DNA of 64,000 bases from Glaesserella sp041814905 (GCF_041814905.1 NZ_JBGXYA010000015.1:1-64000), one strand, 5' to 3'. Positions 24,842 to 34,353 are shown, counted from the stretch's first letter. Notes: generated by a model not told the origin, from the sequence alone. Translations and numbers: made by a program.

Positions 24842-25642
24842 ATGCTCTTTTTCGACACCCACACCCATCTCGACTATCTCGCTCAAGATCTTCAGCTTTC
24901 CGTTTCGAAATTGGTTGCCAATGCCAAAGCAGAAAAGGTAGAACGTATTCTTGTCGTCGCGATTTCTGCAAAAAATTTTGCAAATGTGACCGCTTGTAGT
25001 CGGGCTGAACCGAAGTACGTGGTATACGGATTAGGGTTGCATCCGCTTTATATTGAGCAACACGGTCGAGCTGATTTGGATTTATTAGAACAACGTTTAA
25101 ACGAAAGAGATCCTTACTGTACGGCGATTGCTGAGATTGGTTTGGAAAAAGCGGTTGATAGTCTAATTACCCCACAATGTTGGCAAAAACAGTGTGAATT
25201 TTTAGAAGCTCAATTATCTTTCGCTAAGCGGTTTAGTTTGCCGGTTAATTTACATTCACGTAAAAGCCATGATGCATTGGCGCCTTTTTTAAAAAAAGCA
25301 CAATTAACCCGAACCGGTGTTGTGCATGGTTTTGCCGGTAGTTACGATCAAGCGAAGCGTTTTGTCGATCTCGGTTATAAAATCGGTGTGGGCGGAACGA
25401 TTACTTATCAACGTGCGAATAAAACCCGTGAAGCTATCCGTAAATTGCCACTCGACAGTCTAATCTTAGAAACTGATGCGCCCGATATGCCGGTGTTCGG
25501 TTATCAAGGACAACCGAACCGCCCCGAACGTTTGCGAGTAAGCTTCGACGCTTTATGCCAATTAAGAATGGAACGACCTGAACAGATTGCAGAAACGATT
25601 TGGCAAACCAGTGAAACGTTATTTTGGTTAGGCTCGAGCTAA
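24842..25642 (+). CDS. yjjV: TatD-family metal-dependent hydrolase
   Basis: A 266-residue TIM-barrel hydrolase of the TatD family (YjjV branch). Metal ligands are visible in DTHTHLD (first strand), the Glu of AEIGLEKA, LHSRKSHDAL, VVHGFAGS and the Asp of ILETDAPDMP. E. coli YjjV shares YKIGVGGTITY and FGYQGQPNRPE-type segments. TatD proteins act as 3'-5' nucleases or D-aminoacyl-tRNA deacylases; YjjV function is not settled. Its 3' end overlaps convergent comF by 15 bp. An uptake signal encodes residues in NVTACS. Confidence 0.92.
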   Translation: MLFFDTHTHLDYLAQDLQLSVSKLVANAKAEKVERILVVAISAKNFANVTACSRAEPKYVVYGLGLHPLYIEQHGRADLDLLEQRLNERDPYCTAIAEIGLEKAVDSLITPQCWQKQCEFLEAQLSFAKRFSLPVNLHSRKSHDALAPFLKKAQLTRTGVVHGFAGSYDQAKRFVDLGYKIGVGGTITYQRANKTREAIRKLPLDSLILETDAPDMPVFGYQGQPNRPERLRVSFDALCQLRMERPEQIAETIWQTSETLFWLGSS

Positions 25643-26305
25643 AGTCCAAACCTGAATTTCTTCTACTCCGTGTTTCAATAATTCTGTACAAATTACATTC
25701 ATGGTTGAGCCTGTGGTGACTACATCATCGACAATCGCAATGTGCTTATAGGCTGTATTCGATTGATAAATAAAAGCTCCGCGCAAATTACGGCGACGTT
25801 CTTGCGCGGTGAGTTCTCGTTGCGGTTTTGTTGCTTTAGTCCGTTGTAAACTTTTTGTATCCAGTGGGATGGCTAATAGTTCGGAGAGTTTACGAGCAAG
25901 TAATTCTGCTTGGTTATAACCTCGCATCCAATGTCGTTGCCAAAATAACGGAACAGGAATAATCACTTCGGGTAAACGGAGAAAATGTTCTCGCTGAGCA
26001 TTGCGGATCGCTAGTAGTAACAATCGGGATAACATTTGATCAAGATAATCCTGTTGTTGAAATTTAAAGCGGTGAATCCAGTCTGCAAGCGGTGGTTTAT
26101 AGTCGGAAATTTGCACAATTCGATGCCATTTAGGTTCATTACGTAAACAGTTGCCACAAGTAAGAGAATAGTTTGGTAAGCTAGCACCGCAATGACCGCA
26201 ATAGGGCGTTTGTCGCAGCTCACGATAACAACGACTACAAATACCGTGGGACGGAATTGAAAGTGTTGCTTGGCAGTGAAAGCAACGAAATCCCCAAATA
26301 TTCAT
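25628..26305 (-). CDS. comF: ComF-family competence protein
   Basis: Needed for late steps of natural transformation, probably handling incoming single-stranded DNA in the cytoplasm. A four-Cys zinc module (CFHC, CSRC, CGHC, CGNC) is followed by a phosphoribosyltransferase domain with the PRPP motif AIVDDVVTTGSTM near the C-terminus. I start at ATG 26305 (MNIWGFRCFHC), giving 225 residues, the length of the H. influenzae protein. A CRP-S-like site lies about 75 bp upstream. It sits in a genome stretch crowded with uptake signals. Confidence 0.92.
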   Translation of the reverse strand: MNIWGFRCFHCQATLSIPSHGICSRCYRELRQTPYCGHCGASLPNYSLTCGNCLRNEPKWHRIVQISDYKPPLADWIHRFKFQQQDYLDQMLSRLLLLAIRNAQREHFLRLPEVIIPVPLFWQRHWMRGYNQAELLARKLSELLAIPLDTKSLQRTKATKPQRELTAQERRRNLRGAFIYQSNTAYKHIAIVDDVVTTGSTMNVICTELLKHGVEEIQVWTLARA

Positions 26306-26372
26306 GATGATTTTCTCTTTTTGATTTTTGTTAAACTCTAGCAATTTTTCGGGCATCATTTCGGAGAATTTT

Positions 26373-26388
26373 TGTGACGTAAATCGAA
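26373..26388 (-). promoter_or_regulatory. possible CRP-S (Sxy-dependent) site upstream of comF
   Basis: Plus strand TGTGA-CGTAAA-TCGAA within TTTTGTGACGTAAATCGAAA has one canonical CRP half and one half shifted toward the competence CRP-S form (TCGCA), with T/A flanks. The comF promoter in Pasteurellaceae is known to carry such a site. Confidence 0.45.
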
Positions 26389-26427
26389 AAAAGAGTAAAA
26401 TCATTCGAAATTAAAATAGGAGATATT

Positions 26428-27237
26428 ATGAGTATTCTGCAGCATCCGATTAAAATTGTTTTCTTTGATATTGACGATACCCTTTTCTATAAAAAAGAGC
26501 ATAGAATTCCGGATTCTATTATCAATGAGGTGCTTCCGCGTCTACGAGCTAAAGGTATTATTCCTGCGATAGCAACCGGACGTACGTTCGGAGCTTTGCC
26601 AAAAGAATTGAAACCGTTGATCGGTGCTAACGGTTTTGAATTATTTGTGACGACAAACGGACAATATAATCTATATAAAGGCGAAATTATCAGTGAATAT
26701 CTATTAAGCACCGATAGGGTTGAACGTATTGTGACTCGTTTACAATCTTTGAATATAGAATACGCTTTTGTCACGCATGATGAAATTGCGGTTTCTCATA
26801 GTTCTGCAGAAGTTGAGAAATCGTTACGTCCGATTAAAGAAGATTATATTGTTGATCCGAATTACTACTTAAATCATAACGTTATTCAAGTCCTTGCTTT
26901 CTTTCCTGAATCTCGTACTGCAGAAGTGGTGGCTGCAGGAGTATTGGAAGACGATTTGAAAGAAGTTCGCTGGCATGAATATTCGGTCGATCTACTGAAT
27001 AAATACAATTCGAAAGCGCGTGGTATTCAAGACGTTTTAACATTTTTTAAAATCGGTATTGAAAATGCAATGGCGTTTGGTGATGGTTTAAACGATTTAG
27101 AAATGCTGTCTACTGTCGGATTTGGTGTTGCGATGGGAAATGCCGAGTCAGCATTGAAGGCTGTGGCAGATTATGTCACCTTGCCGATTCAAGAAGACGG
27201 GGTCTTAGACGCATTACAAAAATTGAATGTAATTTAA
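26428..27237 (+). CDS. Cof-type HAD-superfamily phosphatase
   Basis: A 269-residue HAD IIB hydrolase. Motif I FFDIDDTLF carries the nucleophilic Asp; motif II is the Thr in IATGRT; motif III Lys is in NKYNSKARG; motif IV is FGDGLNDLEML. The cap domain (about 85-190) decides specificity, usually sugar phosphates, FMN or PLP. No gene symbol can be assigned. AGGAG precedes the ATG. It is divergent from comF and ends at a good terminator. Confidence 0.9.
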   Translation: MSILQHPIKIVFFDIDDTLFYKKEHRIPDSIINEVLPRLRAKGIIPAIATGRTFGALPKELKPLIGANGFELFVTTNGQYNLYKGEIISEYLLSTDRVERIVTRLQSLNIEYAFVTHDEIAVSHSSAEVEKSLRPIKEDYIVDPNYYLNHNVIQVLAFFPESRTAEVVAAGVLEDDLKEVRWHEYSVDLLNKYNSKARGIQDVLTFFKIGIENAMAFGDGLNDLEMLSTVGFGVAMGNAESALKAVADYVTLPIQEDGVLDALQKLNVI

Positions 27238-27288
27238 CTTGAAGGGTTTTGTAAACAAATATAAACTATTGTCGTCTAAATACATTGG

Positions 27289-27319
27289 TAAGGCTATCTT
27301 TAGGGTAGCCTTAATTTTA
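27289..27319 (+). terminator. terminator after the HAD phosphatase gene
   Basis: TAAGGCTA pairs with TAGCCTTA, followed by ATTTTAT. Confidence 0.8.
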
Positions 27320-27335
27320 TAACAACGAGAATACA

Positions 27336-28799
27336 ATGGACTATAAAATATTATTTTCAACTGTTACGATGGGACTTTCAGTTTCAGTTGCCGCAAATCA
27401 AGAACAACAGATCATTGCTGAACGTTTAAATGATCAACGCATTCAAACCGAAAATACAGTTACACAAATCCCACCGGTAGCAGCACCTAAAAAAGAGGGT
27501 GAGGGTAAAAAAGAAAATGCTCAAACCATTTCAATGACCAAGGAGGAGCTGGTCAACCATCCCGATTTAGTTGTGCGTGCGTTAATTCCTGCCTTACAAC
27601 AAGGAAACGGAGATAACGTGGAATTGCTTTATCCGATTTATCAAAAAATCCCGACGCAATACCACTTACCAATATTTAATAAATGGTCTGAAGCGATCTT
27701 AGCAAAAAGGGCGCGAGATTACACAATGTCTATTCGTTTATATCGAGAGATACTCGCTGAGAATGCCAATATGGCGGAAGTGCGTTTTCAGTTAGCCGTT
27801 GTGTTATTTGAAAATAATGAATTAGAAGCCGCGGAAGATCAGTTCAAAAAATTGCGTTCGGAAGTCAAATCACCGCAAGATCAGGCATTCTTAGATCAAT
27901 TTTTAGAAGCGATTACTCGTAAAGATCGTTGGACATTTAATGCGGGTTTGACCTATCTTAACGATCCAAACATTAACAATGCACCAAAAGCCGGTACGCG
28001 CTACGGCAACTGGATGGCGCCAAAACGTGAGTCGGCGGAAGGCTTGGGATTTAACATCAATATTGGTAAAGAGTGGTCTTGGGGAAACGGTTTTTTTAAT
28101 GAATTACGCCTCAACTCCAACGGTAAATATTATTGGGATAACAAAAAATTTAATGAAATTACCGGTCGAGGCAGTTTAGGTGTTGGGTTCCAAAATGCTA
28201 AAACAACATTAGTGTTGCTGCCTTTTATAGAACAAACTTTATATGCGGGTGGTTCCAGACAAAGCGATACTCTTAAACGTTTTTCTAAAGCAGGTGGCGC
28301 CGGCTTGGAAAGTAGTTATTGGCTGACGCCCAAGTGGCAATTAAACGGAAATTACGAATATGCGGAGCAGCGTTATACAACACGTAAGCATTTAAACGGT
28401 AATTATCATTTTGTTTCTGCCGGGGTGGTTTATTTAGCGAGTGCAAAACAATATTGGTTTATGAATTTAAGCTATAATCGCACGGCAACCCGAGATCGGG
28501 ATGACAGTTTTTTCCGCCGTGGAGTAAATTTTGGATGGGGACAAGAGTGGAGTAAAGGTCTATCGACCCGTTTTTCGATTAGTTTGGCCCAAAAACGTTA
28601 TAAAGCGCCGATGCCGATTTTTGGTATTACCCAACGTAATAAAGAATATGGCTTCCAAGCTTCCGTGTGGCACAGAGCTATACATTGGCAAGGAATTACT
28701 CCGCGTTTGACTTATCATTTCAACCGTACCCGTAGTAATCATGTTTTCTATAGCTATGATAAACATAGAGTATTTTTAGAACTCAGCAAACAGTTCTGA
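27336..28799 (+). CDS. Slam-type surface lipoprotein assembly modifier (DUF560/TPR plus beta-barrel)
   Basis: A 487-residue outer-membrane protein. After a short signal-like segment (to about SVAAN) comes a low-complexity stretch, then TPR-like helices at about 95-200 (FNKWSEAILAKRARDY, MAEVRFQLAVVLFENNELEAAE). Aromatic-rich beta strands fill 205-487, ending in the outer-membrane C-terminal Phe (ELSKQF). This N-TPR/C-barrel layout is that of Slam proteins, which move lipoproteins such as TbpB to the cell surface. No lipoprotein client gene lies beside it: neighbours are a HAD phosphatase and treB. Confidence 0.82.
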   Translation: MDYKILFSTVTMGLSVSVAANQEQQIIAERLNDQRIQTENTVTQIPPVAAPKKEGEGKKENAQTISMTKEELVNHPDLVVRALIPALQQGNGDNVELLYPIYQKIPTQYHLPIFNKWSEAILAKRARDYTMSIRLYREILAENANMAEVRFQLAVVLFENNELEAAEDQFKKLRSEVKSPQDQAFLDQFLEAITRKDRWTFNAGLTYLNDPNINNAPKAGTRYGNWMAPKRESAEGLGFNINIGKEWSWGNGFFNELRLNSNGKYYWDNKKFNEITGRGSLGVGFQNAKTTLVLLPFIEQTLYAGGSRQSDTLKRFSKAGGAGLESSYWLTPKWQLNGNYEYAEQRYTTRKHLNGNYHFVSAGVVYLASAKQYWFMNLSYNRTATRDRDDSFFRRGVNFGWGQEWSKGLSTRFSISLAQKRYKAPMPIFGITQRNKEYGFQASVWHRAIHWQGITPRLTYHFNRTRSNHVFYSYDKHRVFLELSKQF

Positions 28800-28872
28800 T
28801 TTTTCTGACATAAAGGGGGGCGTAATCAAATCAAAGCCCTCTTTTCTTCTCTTGTTTTCTTCTAAACTATTT

Positions 28873-28888
28873 TGTGATCTGGATCACA
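28873..28888. promoter_or_regulatory. CRP site upstream of treB
   Basis: TGTGA-TCTGGA-TCACA is an exact CRP core inside TTTGTGATCTGGATCACA. Its centre lies near -60 relative to the treB promoter, a class I position. Confidence 0.85.
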
Positions 28889-28891
28889 CTT

Positions 28892-28905
28892 TGGGAACGT
28901 TCCCA
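28892..28905. promoter_or_regulatory. TreR-type operator
   Basis: TGGGAACGTTCCCA is a perfect 14-bp palindrome of the LacI/GalR kind, with the GGGAACGTTCCC core associated with TreR. It ends next to the treB -35 element, where binding would block polymerase. No treR gene lies in the window. Confidence 0.75.
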
Positions 28906-28933
28906 TTGATACTTTATCATTCAATTCTATAAT
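28906..28933 (+). promoter_or_regulatory. treB promoter
   Basis: TTGATA (28906-28911) and TATAAT (28928-28933) with a 16-bp spacer; implied start near 28940. Confidence 0.7.
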
Positions 28934-28970
28934 GCGCTCCAATTCTTCCCTCCATTCCAAGGAAACTCCT

Positions 28971-30398
28971 ATGGCTAAAAAACAAAAAGTGGATCCACAA
29001 AATGTGGATAAGTTAATTGAGTACATCGGTGGTCGTGACAATATTGTAACCGTTACTCACTGTATTACTCGTTTACGCTTTGTATTAAATGATGAAAGTA
29101 AAATTGACGGTAAAGCGATTGAAGCATTACCAATGGTAAAAGCGAATTTCTCAACCGGTGGTCAATATCAAGTCGTTATTGGTCAGGAAGTCGGTGATTA
29201 TTACAAAGTGGTATTAGAAAAAACCGGTTTATCCAGTGTAGATAAAGAGCAGGTTAAAGCTGCTGCTCGCCAAAACCAGAAATGGTATGAAAGCTTGATT
29301 TCACATATGGCGGATATTTTTATCCCATTATTACCAGCGCTTATCAGTGGGGGTTTAATTTTAGGTTTCCGAAATGTGATCGGTGACATTAAAATGTTTG
29401 AAGATGGCACGAAAACCTTAGTTGAAATCAGCGCATTCTGGTCGAGTATGCACAGTTTCTTATGGTTGATCGGTGAAGCGATCTTCTTCTTCCTACCTGT
29501 CGGTATTTGTTGGTCTATTGCCCGTAAAATGGGAACTTCGCCAATTTTAGGAATCGTACTTGGTGTTACCTTAGTGTCATCGCAATTAATGAATTCCTAT
29601 GCACTCGGCTCACAAGTGCCGGAAGTCTGGGACTTCGGTTTCTTCTCAATTGAAAAAGTCGGTTATCAAGCGCAAGTTATCCCGGCGATTATGGCTGGTT
29701 TAACGCTTTCGTATATTGAGCGCTTTTTAACTAAAATTGTACCGGATTTCTTAAATTTGATTATCGTGCCGGTAACTTCAATTATTTTAGCAGTATTCCT
29801 TGCTCACTCTATCATCGGTCCTATCGGTCGTGAAATCGGTAATGGCGTAGCCTATGTAGTGAAAGCAACAATGACCGGTGAATTTGCACCAATCGGTGCA
29901 GCACTCTTTGGCTTCTTGTATGCGCCGTTAGTTGTAACGGGTGTTCACCAAACCTCGCTTGCGATCGATATGCAGATGATTCAAAGTATTGGCGGTACGC
30001 CGGTATGGCCTTTAATTGCGCTATCAAATATCGCTCAAGCATCTGCGGTGGTCGCCATCATTATCATGACCAAAAAGGCCACCGTACGTGAAGTTGCCGT
30101 TCCTGCTGCACTTTCTGCTTATTTAGGTGTAACAGAACCGGCAATGTATGGTGTGAACTTAAAATACCGTTTCCCGATGCTTTGCGCGATGACTGGTTCT
30201 GCGAGTGCTGCGTTAGTGTGTGGATTTGCAGGTGTGTTAGCAAGCAGTATCGGTGTCGGTGGTTTACCGGGTATTCTTTCTATTCAACATCAATTTTGGG
30301 GAACCTTCGCCATTGCAATGTTAGTTGCGATTGCCGTACCGATTGTATTGACAATGATCGTCTATAAACGCAAAGAAGCGGCGGGTACCTTAGAATAA
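28971..30398 (+). CDS. treB: PTS trehalose-specific EIIBC component
   Basis: Takes up trehalose and releases trehalose-6-phosphate inside the cell. Residues 1-90 form the EIIB domain with the phosphorylated Cys in VTHCITRLRFVL; the rest is the EIIC membrane domain (about ten helices) with the sugar-binding region GVTEPAMYGVNLKYRFP. I start at ATG 28971 (MAKKQKVDPQNVDKLI), with AAGGAAA upstream, giving 475 residues as in E. coli TreB. No EIIA domain is fused, so the glucose EIIA (Crr) would supply phosphate. Controlled by CRP and a TreR-type operator. Confidence 0.96.
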   Translation: MAKKQKVDPQNVDKLIEYIGGRDNIVTVTHCITRLRFVLNDESKIDGKAIEALPMVKANFSTGGQYQVVIGQEVGDYYKVVLEKTGLSSVDKEQVKAAARQNQKWYESLISHMADIFIPLLPALISGGLILGFRNVIGDIKMFEDGTKTLVEISAFWSSMHSFLWLIGEAIFFFLPVGICWSIARKMGTSPILGIVLGVTLVSSQLMNSYALGSQVPEVWDFGFFSIEKVGYQAQVIPAIMAGLTLSYIERFLTKIVPDFLNLIIVPVTSIILAVFLAHSIIGPIGREIGNGVAYVVKATMTGEFAPIGAALFGFLYAPLVVTGVHQTSLAIDMQMIQSIGGTPVWPLIALSNIAQASAVVAIIIMTKKATVREVAVPAALSAYLGVTEPAMYGVNLKYRFPMLCAMTGSASAALVCGFAGVLASSIGVGGLPGILSIQHQFWGTFAIAMLVAIAVPIVLTMIVYKRKEAAGTLE

Positions 30399-30520
30399 AT
30401 TTCTCTCTGTGCTCCTCTTGTCAAAGAGAGGAGCAACAAGCGGTAAGATAGCGTTAAAATTTTACAAATTTCTTTTCTGCCTTGAAAAAGAGGAAGAATG
30501 GGATTTAGAAGGAAAGCAAT

Positions 30521-32146
30521 ATGAATAACAATTGGTGGAAAAACGGGGTGATTTATCAGATTTACCCGAAAAGCTTTCAAGATACAACCGGCTCAGGAAC
30601 CGGCGATATTCAAGGGATTATCAAACGTCTTGACTACTTACAAACTCTTGGCATTGACGGTATTTGGATTACGCCGATGTATGTATCGCCGCAAGTCGAT
30701 AACGGCTACGATATCGCGGATTACCGTAATATTGACCCAAGTTACGGCACAATGGCGGATTTTGAGCAACTGATTGCCGAAGCGCATAAACGTAATATCC
30801 GCATTGTGATGGATATGGTGTTCAACCACAGCTCCACGTTCCATGAGTGGTTCAAACAAGGTGAAGATCCAAATAGCGAATACCACGATTATTACATTTG
30901 GCAAGATCAGCCGACTAACTGGCAATCTAAGTTTGGCGGAAATGCTTGGAAATGGTCGGATAAAGCACAAAAATATTATTTGCATCTATTCGCCCCGGAA
31001 CAGGCGGATTTAAACTGGGAAAATCCTAAACTGCGCGCCGAGTTGTACGATATTTGCCATTTCTGGGCGGAAAAAGGTGTGGATGGTTTACGTTTGGACG
31101 TGGTGAATTTGATTTCCAAACCGGAAAAATTTGAAGACGATTTTGAAGGTGACGGACGCCGTTTCTATACTGACGGACCGAAAATCCATCAATATCTGCA
31201 AGAGTTAAACCAAAATGCATTGAAACCGTTTGGTTTGATGTCGGTAGGTGAAATGTCTTCCACCAAACTGGAACATTGCCAACGTTACGCCAACTTAGAC
31301 GGTACGGAATTGTCGATGACCTTTAACTTCCACCATCTCAAAGTGGATTATCCGAACGGCGAAAAATGGACTTACGCCAAACCGGATTATGTCGAACTGA
31401 AGTCGATTTTCAACTATTGGCAGAACGGCATGCACAACAAAGCCTGGAATGCATTGTTCTGGTGCAATCACGACCAACCTCGCATAGTGTCCCGTTTCGG
31501 TGACGAAGGTGAATTGCGCACCACATCAGCCAAAATGTTAGCCATGTTATTGCACGGAATGCAAGGCACACCGTACATCTATCAAGGTGAAGAAATCGGT
31601 ATGACTAACCCGAACTTTTCATCGATTGAAGAATATCGCGACGTAGAAAGCTTAAATGCCTATCAAGCGTTAACCGACAAGCGGTTAGATTCGGCCAAAA
31701 TTTTGCAAATTTTAGCGCAGAAATCCCGCGATAACTCCCGTACGCCGGTACAATGGGATGCCTCTAAAAACGCAGGTTTTACCAGCGGTACACCGTGGAT
31801 TGATGTGGCTAAAAATTATACCGAAATTAACGTAGAACAAGCGCTGGCAGATAAAAATTCGGTGTTCTATACCTATAAAGCATTAATTGCGTTACGCAAA
31901 CAGCTTGCAGTATTCACCGACGGAAATTATCAGGACCTCTTGCCGGAACACCCGTCCGTATGGGCTTATAGACGCGCGACAACAACGGAAAAATTGGTGG
32001 TTGTTGCTAACCTTAGTAGTGAAGCGCAATTTGTGGAATTACCGTTAGAAGGTGAATTGCTGTTTAACAACTATGACGAAGCCGAGCGAAAAGATAACTG
32101 TATCTTGCTAAAACCATATCAAGGTCTCTATTTCTATCAAAAATAG
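30521..32146 (+). CDS. treC: trehalose-6-phosphate hydrolase
   Basis: GH13 enzyme splitting trehalose-6-phosphate to glucose and glucose-6-phosphate. Catalytic residues follow the GH13 pattern: nucleophile Asp in GLRLDVVNL, acid Glu in SVGEMSS, and Asp in CNHDQPRIVSRFGD. The 541-residue length fits TreC. The 122-bp gap from treB contains an uptake signal (30436-30444) and no clear terminator, so the two are probably one transcript. A second uptake signal (31677-31685) is inside the gene. Confidence 0.96.
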   Translation: MNNNWWKNGVIYQIYPKSFQDTTGSGTGDIQGIIKRLDYLQTLGIDGIWITPMYVSPQVDNGYDIADYRNIDPSYGTMADFEQLIAEAHKRNIRIVMDMVFNHSSTFHEWFKQGEDPNSEYHDYYIWQDQPTNWQSKFGGNAWKWSDKAQKYYLHLFAPEQADLNWENPKLRAELYDICHFWAEKGVDGLRLDVVNLISKPEKFEDDFEGDGRRFYTDGPKIHQYLQELNQNALKPFGLMSVGEMSSTKLEHCQRYANLDGTELSMTFNFHHLKVDYPNGEKWTYAKPDYVELKSIFNYWQNGMHNKAWNALFWCNHDQPRIVSRFGDEGELRTTSAKMLAMLLHGMQGTPYIYQGEEIGMTNPNFSSIEEYRDVESLNAYQALTDKRLDSAKILQILAQKSRDNSRTPVQWDASKNAGFTSGTPWIDVAKNYTEINVEQALADKNSVFYTYKALIALRKQLAVFTDGNYQDLLPEHPSVWAYRRATTTEKLVVVANLSSEAQFVELPLEGELLFNNYDEAERKDNCILLKPYQGLYFYQK

Positions 32147-32191
32147 TCGTAACAAGCGGTCGGAATCGCATGATATTTTGCAAATTACAGA

Positions 32192-32221
32192 TAGGCAGCC
32201 ATGGAGGTTGCCTCTTTTTTC
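32192..32221 (+). terminator. terminator after treC
   Basis: AGGCAGCC pairs with GGTTGCCT (one G-T), followed by CTTTTTT. An uptake signal with its TTTTGCAAATT flank lies just before it (32152-32160). Confidence 0.85.
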
Positions 32222-32305
32222 TGTTTGCAGTGAAAAAATCAGAGAATTACATTCAAATTTGGCTTATTATTTGTGCCGACAATAAACGCTTTTAAGGATA
32301 GTACT

Positions 32306-34300
32306 ATGCAGCACATTGATTTTGACCCGAATGGCTATTTTTATGACGGCTTTAACCCATGGTTTGAGACGCACACAACCGTCGCTAAAATGCTAGGTGC
32401 GCCGAAGCGCCAGCAATATTTGCCGTTTGTGAAGGTCGTTAAACAAAATGAGCCGATCAATATCGCTCTTTTTGAATATAGCCAGCATATTCACCAGTGG
32501 CAATTAACCCTTGAAGACGGGCAATATTTCAATGGAGAAGTCGCGGATAATCAGATCCATTTGCCGATGGATCTGCCGCTTGGCTATCATCAACTACAAT
32601 TCGGGCAAGATCATTGTCGGGTGATTGTTACGCCGGAAACCGCATTCCAACCGGAAGCATTACAACAGCAGAAAAAATTGTGGGGGGCGATTGTTCAGCT
32701 CTATACGTTGCGCTCCGAACAAAACTGGGGAGTTGGGGATTTCGGTGATCTACAACAATTTTTAACTTATATTGCACAAAAAGGCGGCGATTTTGTCGGT
32801 TTAAATCCGATTCACTCATTATTTCCGGCAAATCCGGAAAGTGCTAGTCCGTATAGTCCGTCTTCCCGTTTGTGGCAGAACATTATCTATATTGATGTGC
32901 CTGCGATTGAGGCGTTCCAAGCCAGTAAAGCAGGGCAAAAATGGTTTAAAACTAAAAAAGTCCAACAGCAGTTGGAGCAAATGCGTGACAAAGATTATGT
33001 CGACTATTCGCAAGTGATGGCATTGAAATTACAGGGCTTACACTTTGCTTATGAACAATTTAAGCAACAAGATCAACGCGAATTTGAACAATTTATTGCC
33101 GAGAGCGGCGAGCCGCTTAAAGTGCAAGGAACTTTCGACGCATTACATCAATGGCTGTCTTCACAGTTTGAAGAACAATGGGGTTGGAATAGTTGGCAAA
33201 CAGAATACCAAGATTATCGTACTGACAGTGTTGCACAATTTCAAACGGAACAGCATGATTTGATTCGTTTTTATATGTGGACGCAATTTGTTGCGCAACA
33301 ACAGCTAAAAGCCTGTAATCAGTTGGCCAAAACATTAAAAATGGCGGTTGGGTTTTATCGTGACTTAGCGGTGGGTGTGGCAAATAACGGAGCGGAAACT
33401 TGGGCGGATAAAGAACTTTATGTGCTTGGTGCTTCGATTGGTGCCCCTGCCGATATGCTTGCTCCGCAAGGGCAAAATTGGGGGCTGCCTCCAATGCATC
33501 CGAATGTATTGCAACAGCGCGGTTATCAACCATTTATAGACTTATTACGCGCAAATATGAAAGATTGCGGAGCGTTACGTATTGATCACGTTCTTGGTTT
33601 AACCCGCTTATGGTGGGTATTAAATGATCGCCCTGCGGTGGAAGGCGTGTATATTCGCTATCCGCTTGAAGATTTACTTTCTATCCTCGCTTTAGAAAGC
33701 CAACGTAATCAGTGTCTGATTATTGCCGAAGCTTTAGGAACTTTACCGGAAGGTATTTTGGAAACACTGGAAGCAAGAGGGGTGCTAGCTTACAATATTT
33801 TCTATTTTGAGTTTGAACACGGTGAAAGTAAGCCACTGGCAAATTATCCGTATAAAGCAATGACAACCTTAAGCACCCATGATTTACCGACAGTGAAGGG
33901 GTATTGGCAGGAATACGATTTTGAATTGGGTGAAAAATACAATATTTATCCAAGCGAAGAGACACTTGCTTATTTAAAACAGAGCCGAGCCGATCACAAA
34001 AAAGCATTTCGTAAAGCGATTGAAGCGTCCGGACAGGAACTTGAGGCGGACAGTGATGATATCAGCCAAACTTTCAATCACCAATTACAAAGTTATGTGG
34101 CAGATACTCACAGTGTCTTATTCGGAACACAGCCGGAAGATTGGTTAAATATGTTAGAACCGGTTAATATTCCGGGAACCAGTGGCGAATATGCCAACTG
34201 GCGCAGAAAACTTGCGTTATCTACCAAAGATATTTTTACGGATCCGATGGTAGATAAATTATTGGTAACTATCGACAATAAACGTAAGAAAATAAAATGA
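32306..34300 (+). CDS. malQ: 4-alpha-glucanotransferase
   Basis: GH77 amylomaltase transferring glucan segments between maltodextrins. The first ~130 residues are the MalQ N-terminal beta domain; the barrel follows with LRIDHVLGLTRLWWV (nucleophile Asp), IIAEALGTLP (acid/base Glu) and LSTHDLPTVKGYW. ATG 32306 has AAGGA at 32294-32298; an in-frame GTG at 32273 is less likely. Length is 664 residues against 694 in E. coli. No maltodextrin phosphorylase or mal transporter is nearby, so its link here is only to general alpha-glucan metabolism. Confidence 0.93.
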   Translation: MQHIDFDPNGYFYDGFNPWFETHTTVAKMLGAPKRQQYLPFVKVVKQNEPINIALFEYSQHIHQWQLTLEDGQYFNGEVADNQIHLPMDLPLGYHQLQFGQDHCRVIVTPETAFQPEALQQQKKLWGAIVQLYTLRSEQNWGVGDFGDLQQFLTYIAQKGGDFVGLNPIHSLFPANPESASPYSPSSRLWQNIIYIDVPAIEAFQASKAGQKWFKTKKVQQQLEQMRDKDYVDYSQVMALKLQGLHFAYEQFKQQDQREFEQFIAESGEPLKVQGTFDALHQWLSSQFEEQWGWNSWQTEYQDYRTDSVAQFQTEQHDLIRFYMWTQFVAQQQLKACNQLAKTLKMAVGFYRDLAVGVANNGAETWADKELYVLGASIGAPADMLAPQGQNWGLPPMHPNVLQQRGYQPFIDLLRANMKDCGALRIDHVLGLTRLWWVLNDRPAVEGVYIRYPLEDLLSILALESQRNQCLIIAEALGTLPEGILETLEARGVLAYNIFYFEFEHGESKPLANYPYKAMTTLSTHDLPTVKGYWQEYDFELGEKYNIYPSEETLAYLKQSRADHKKAFRKAIEASGQELEADSDDISQTFNHQLQSYVADTHSVLFGTQPEDWLNMLEPVNIPGTSGEYANWRRKLALSTKDIFTDPMVDKLLVTIDNKRKKIK

Positions 34301-34353
34301 CGGCAAATTAGCTTGCTAAGCCTATCAAAGCATTAGTTCTCCGTGAATATATC

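Noticed and set aside
28800..28860. Terminator after the Slam gene at the GGGGGG run
   Set aside because: The GGGGGG/CCCTC pairing is weak and leaves a long loop; not strong enough to list.
33117..33533. 138-codon antisense frame inside malQ
   Set aside because: Composition and context fit a shadow of the sense codons.
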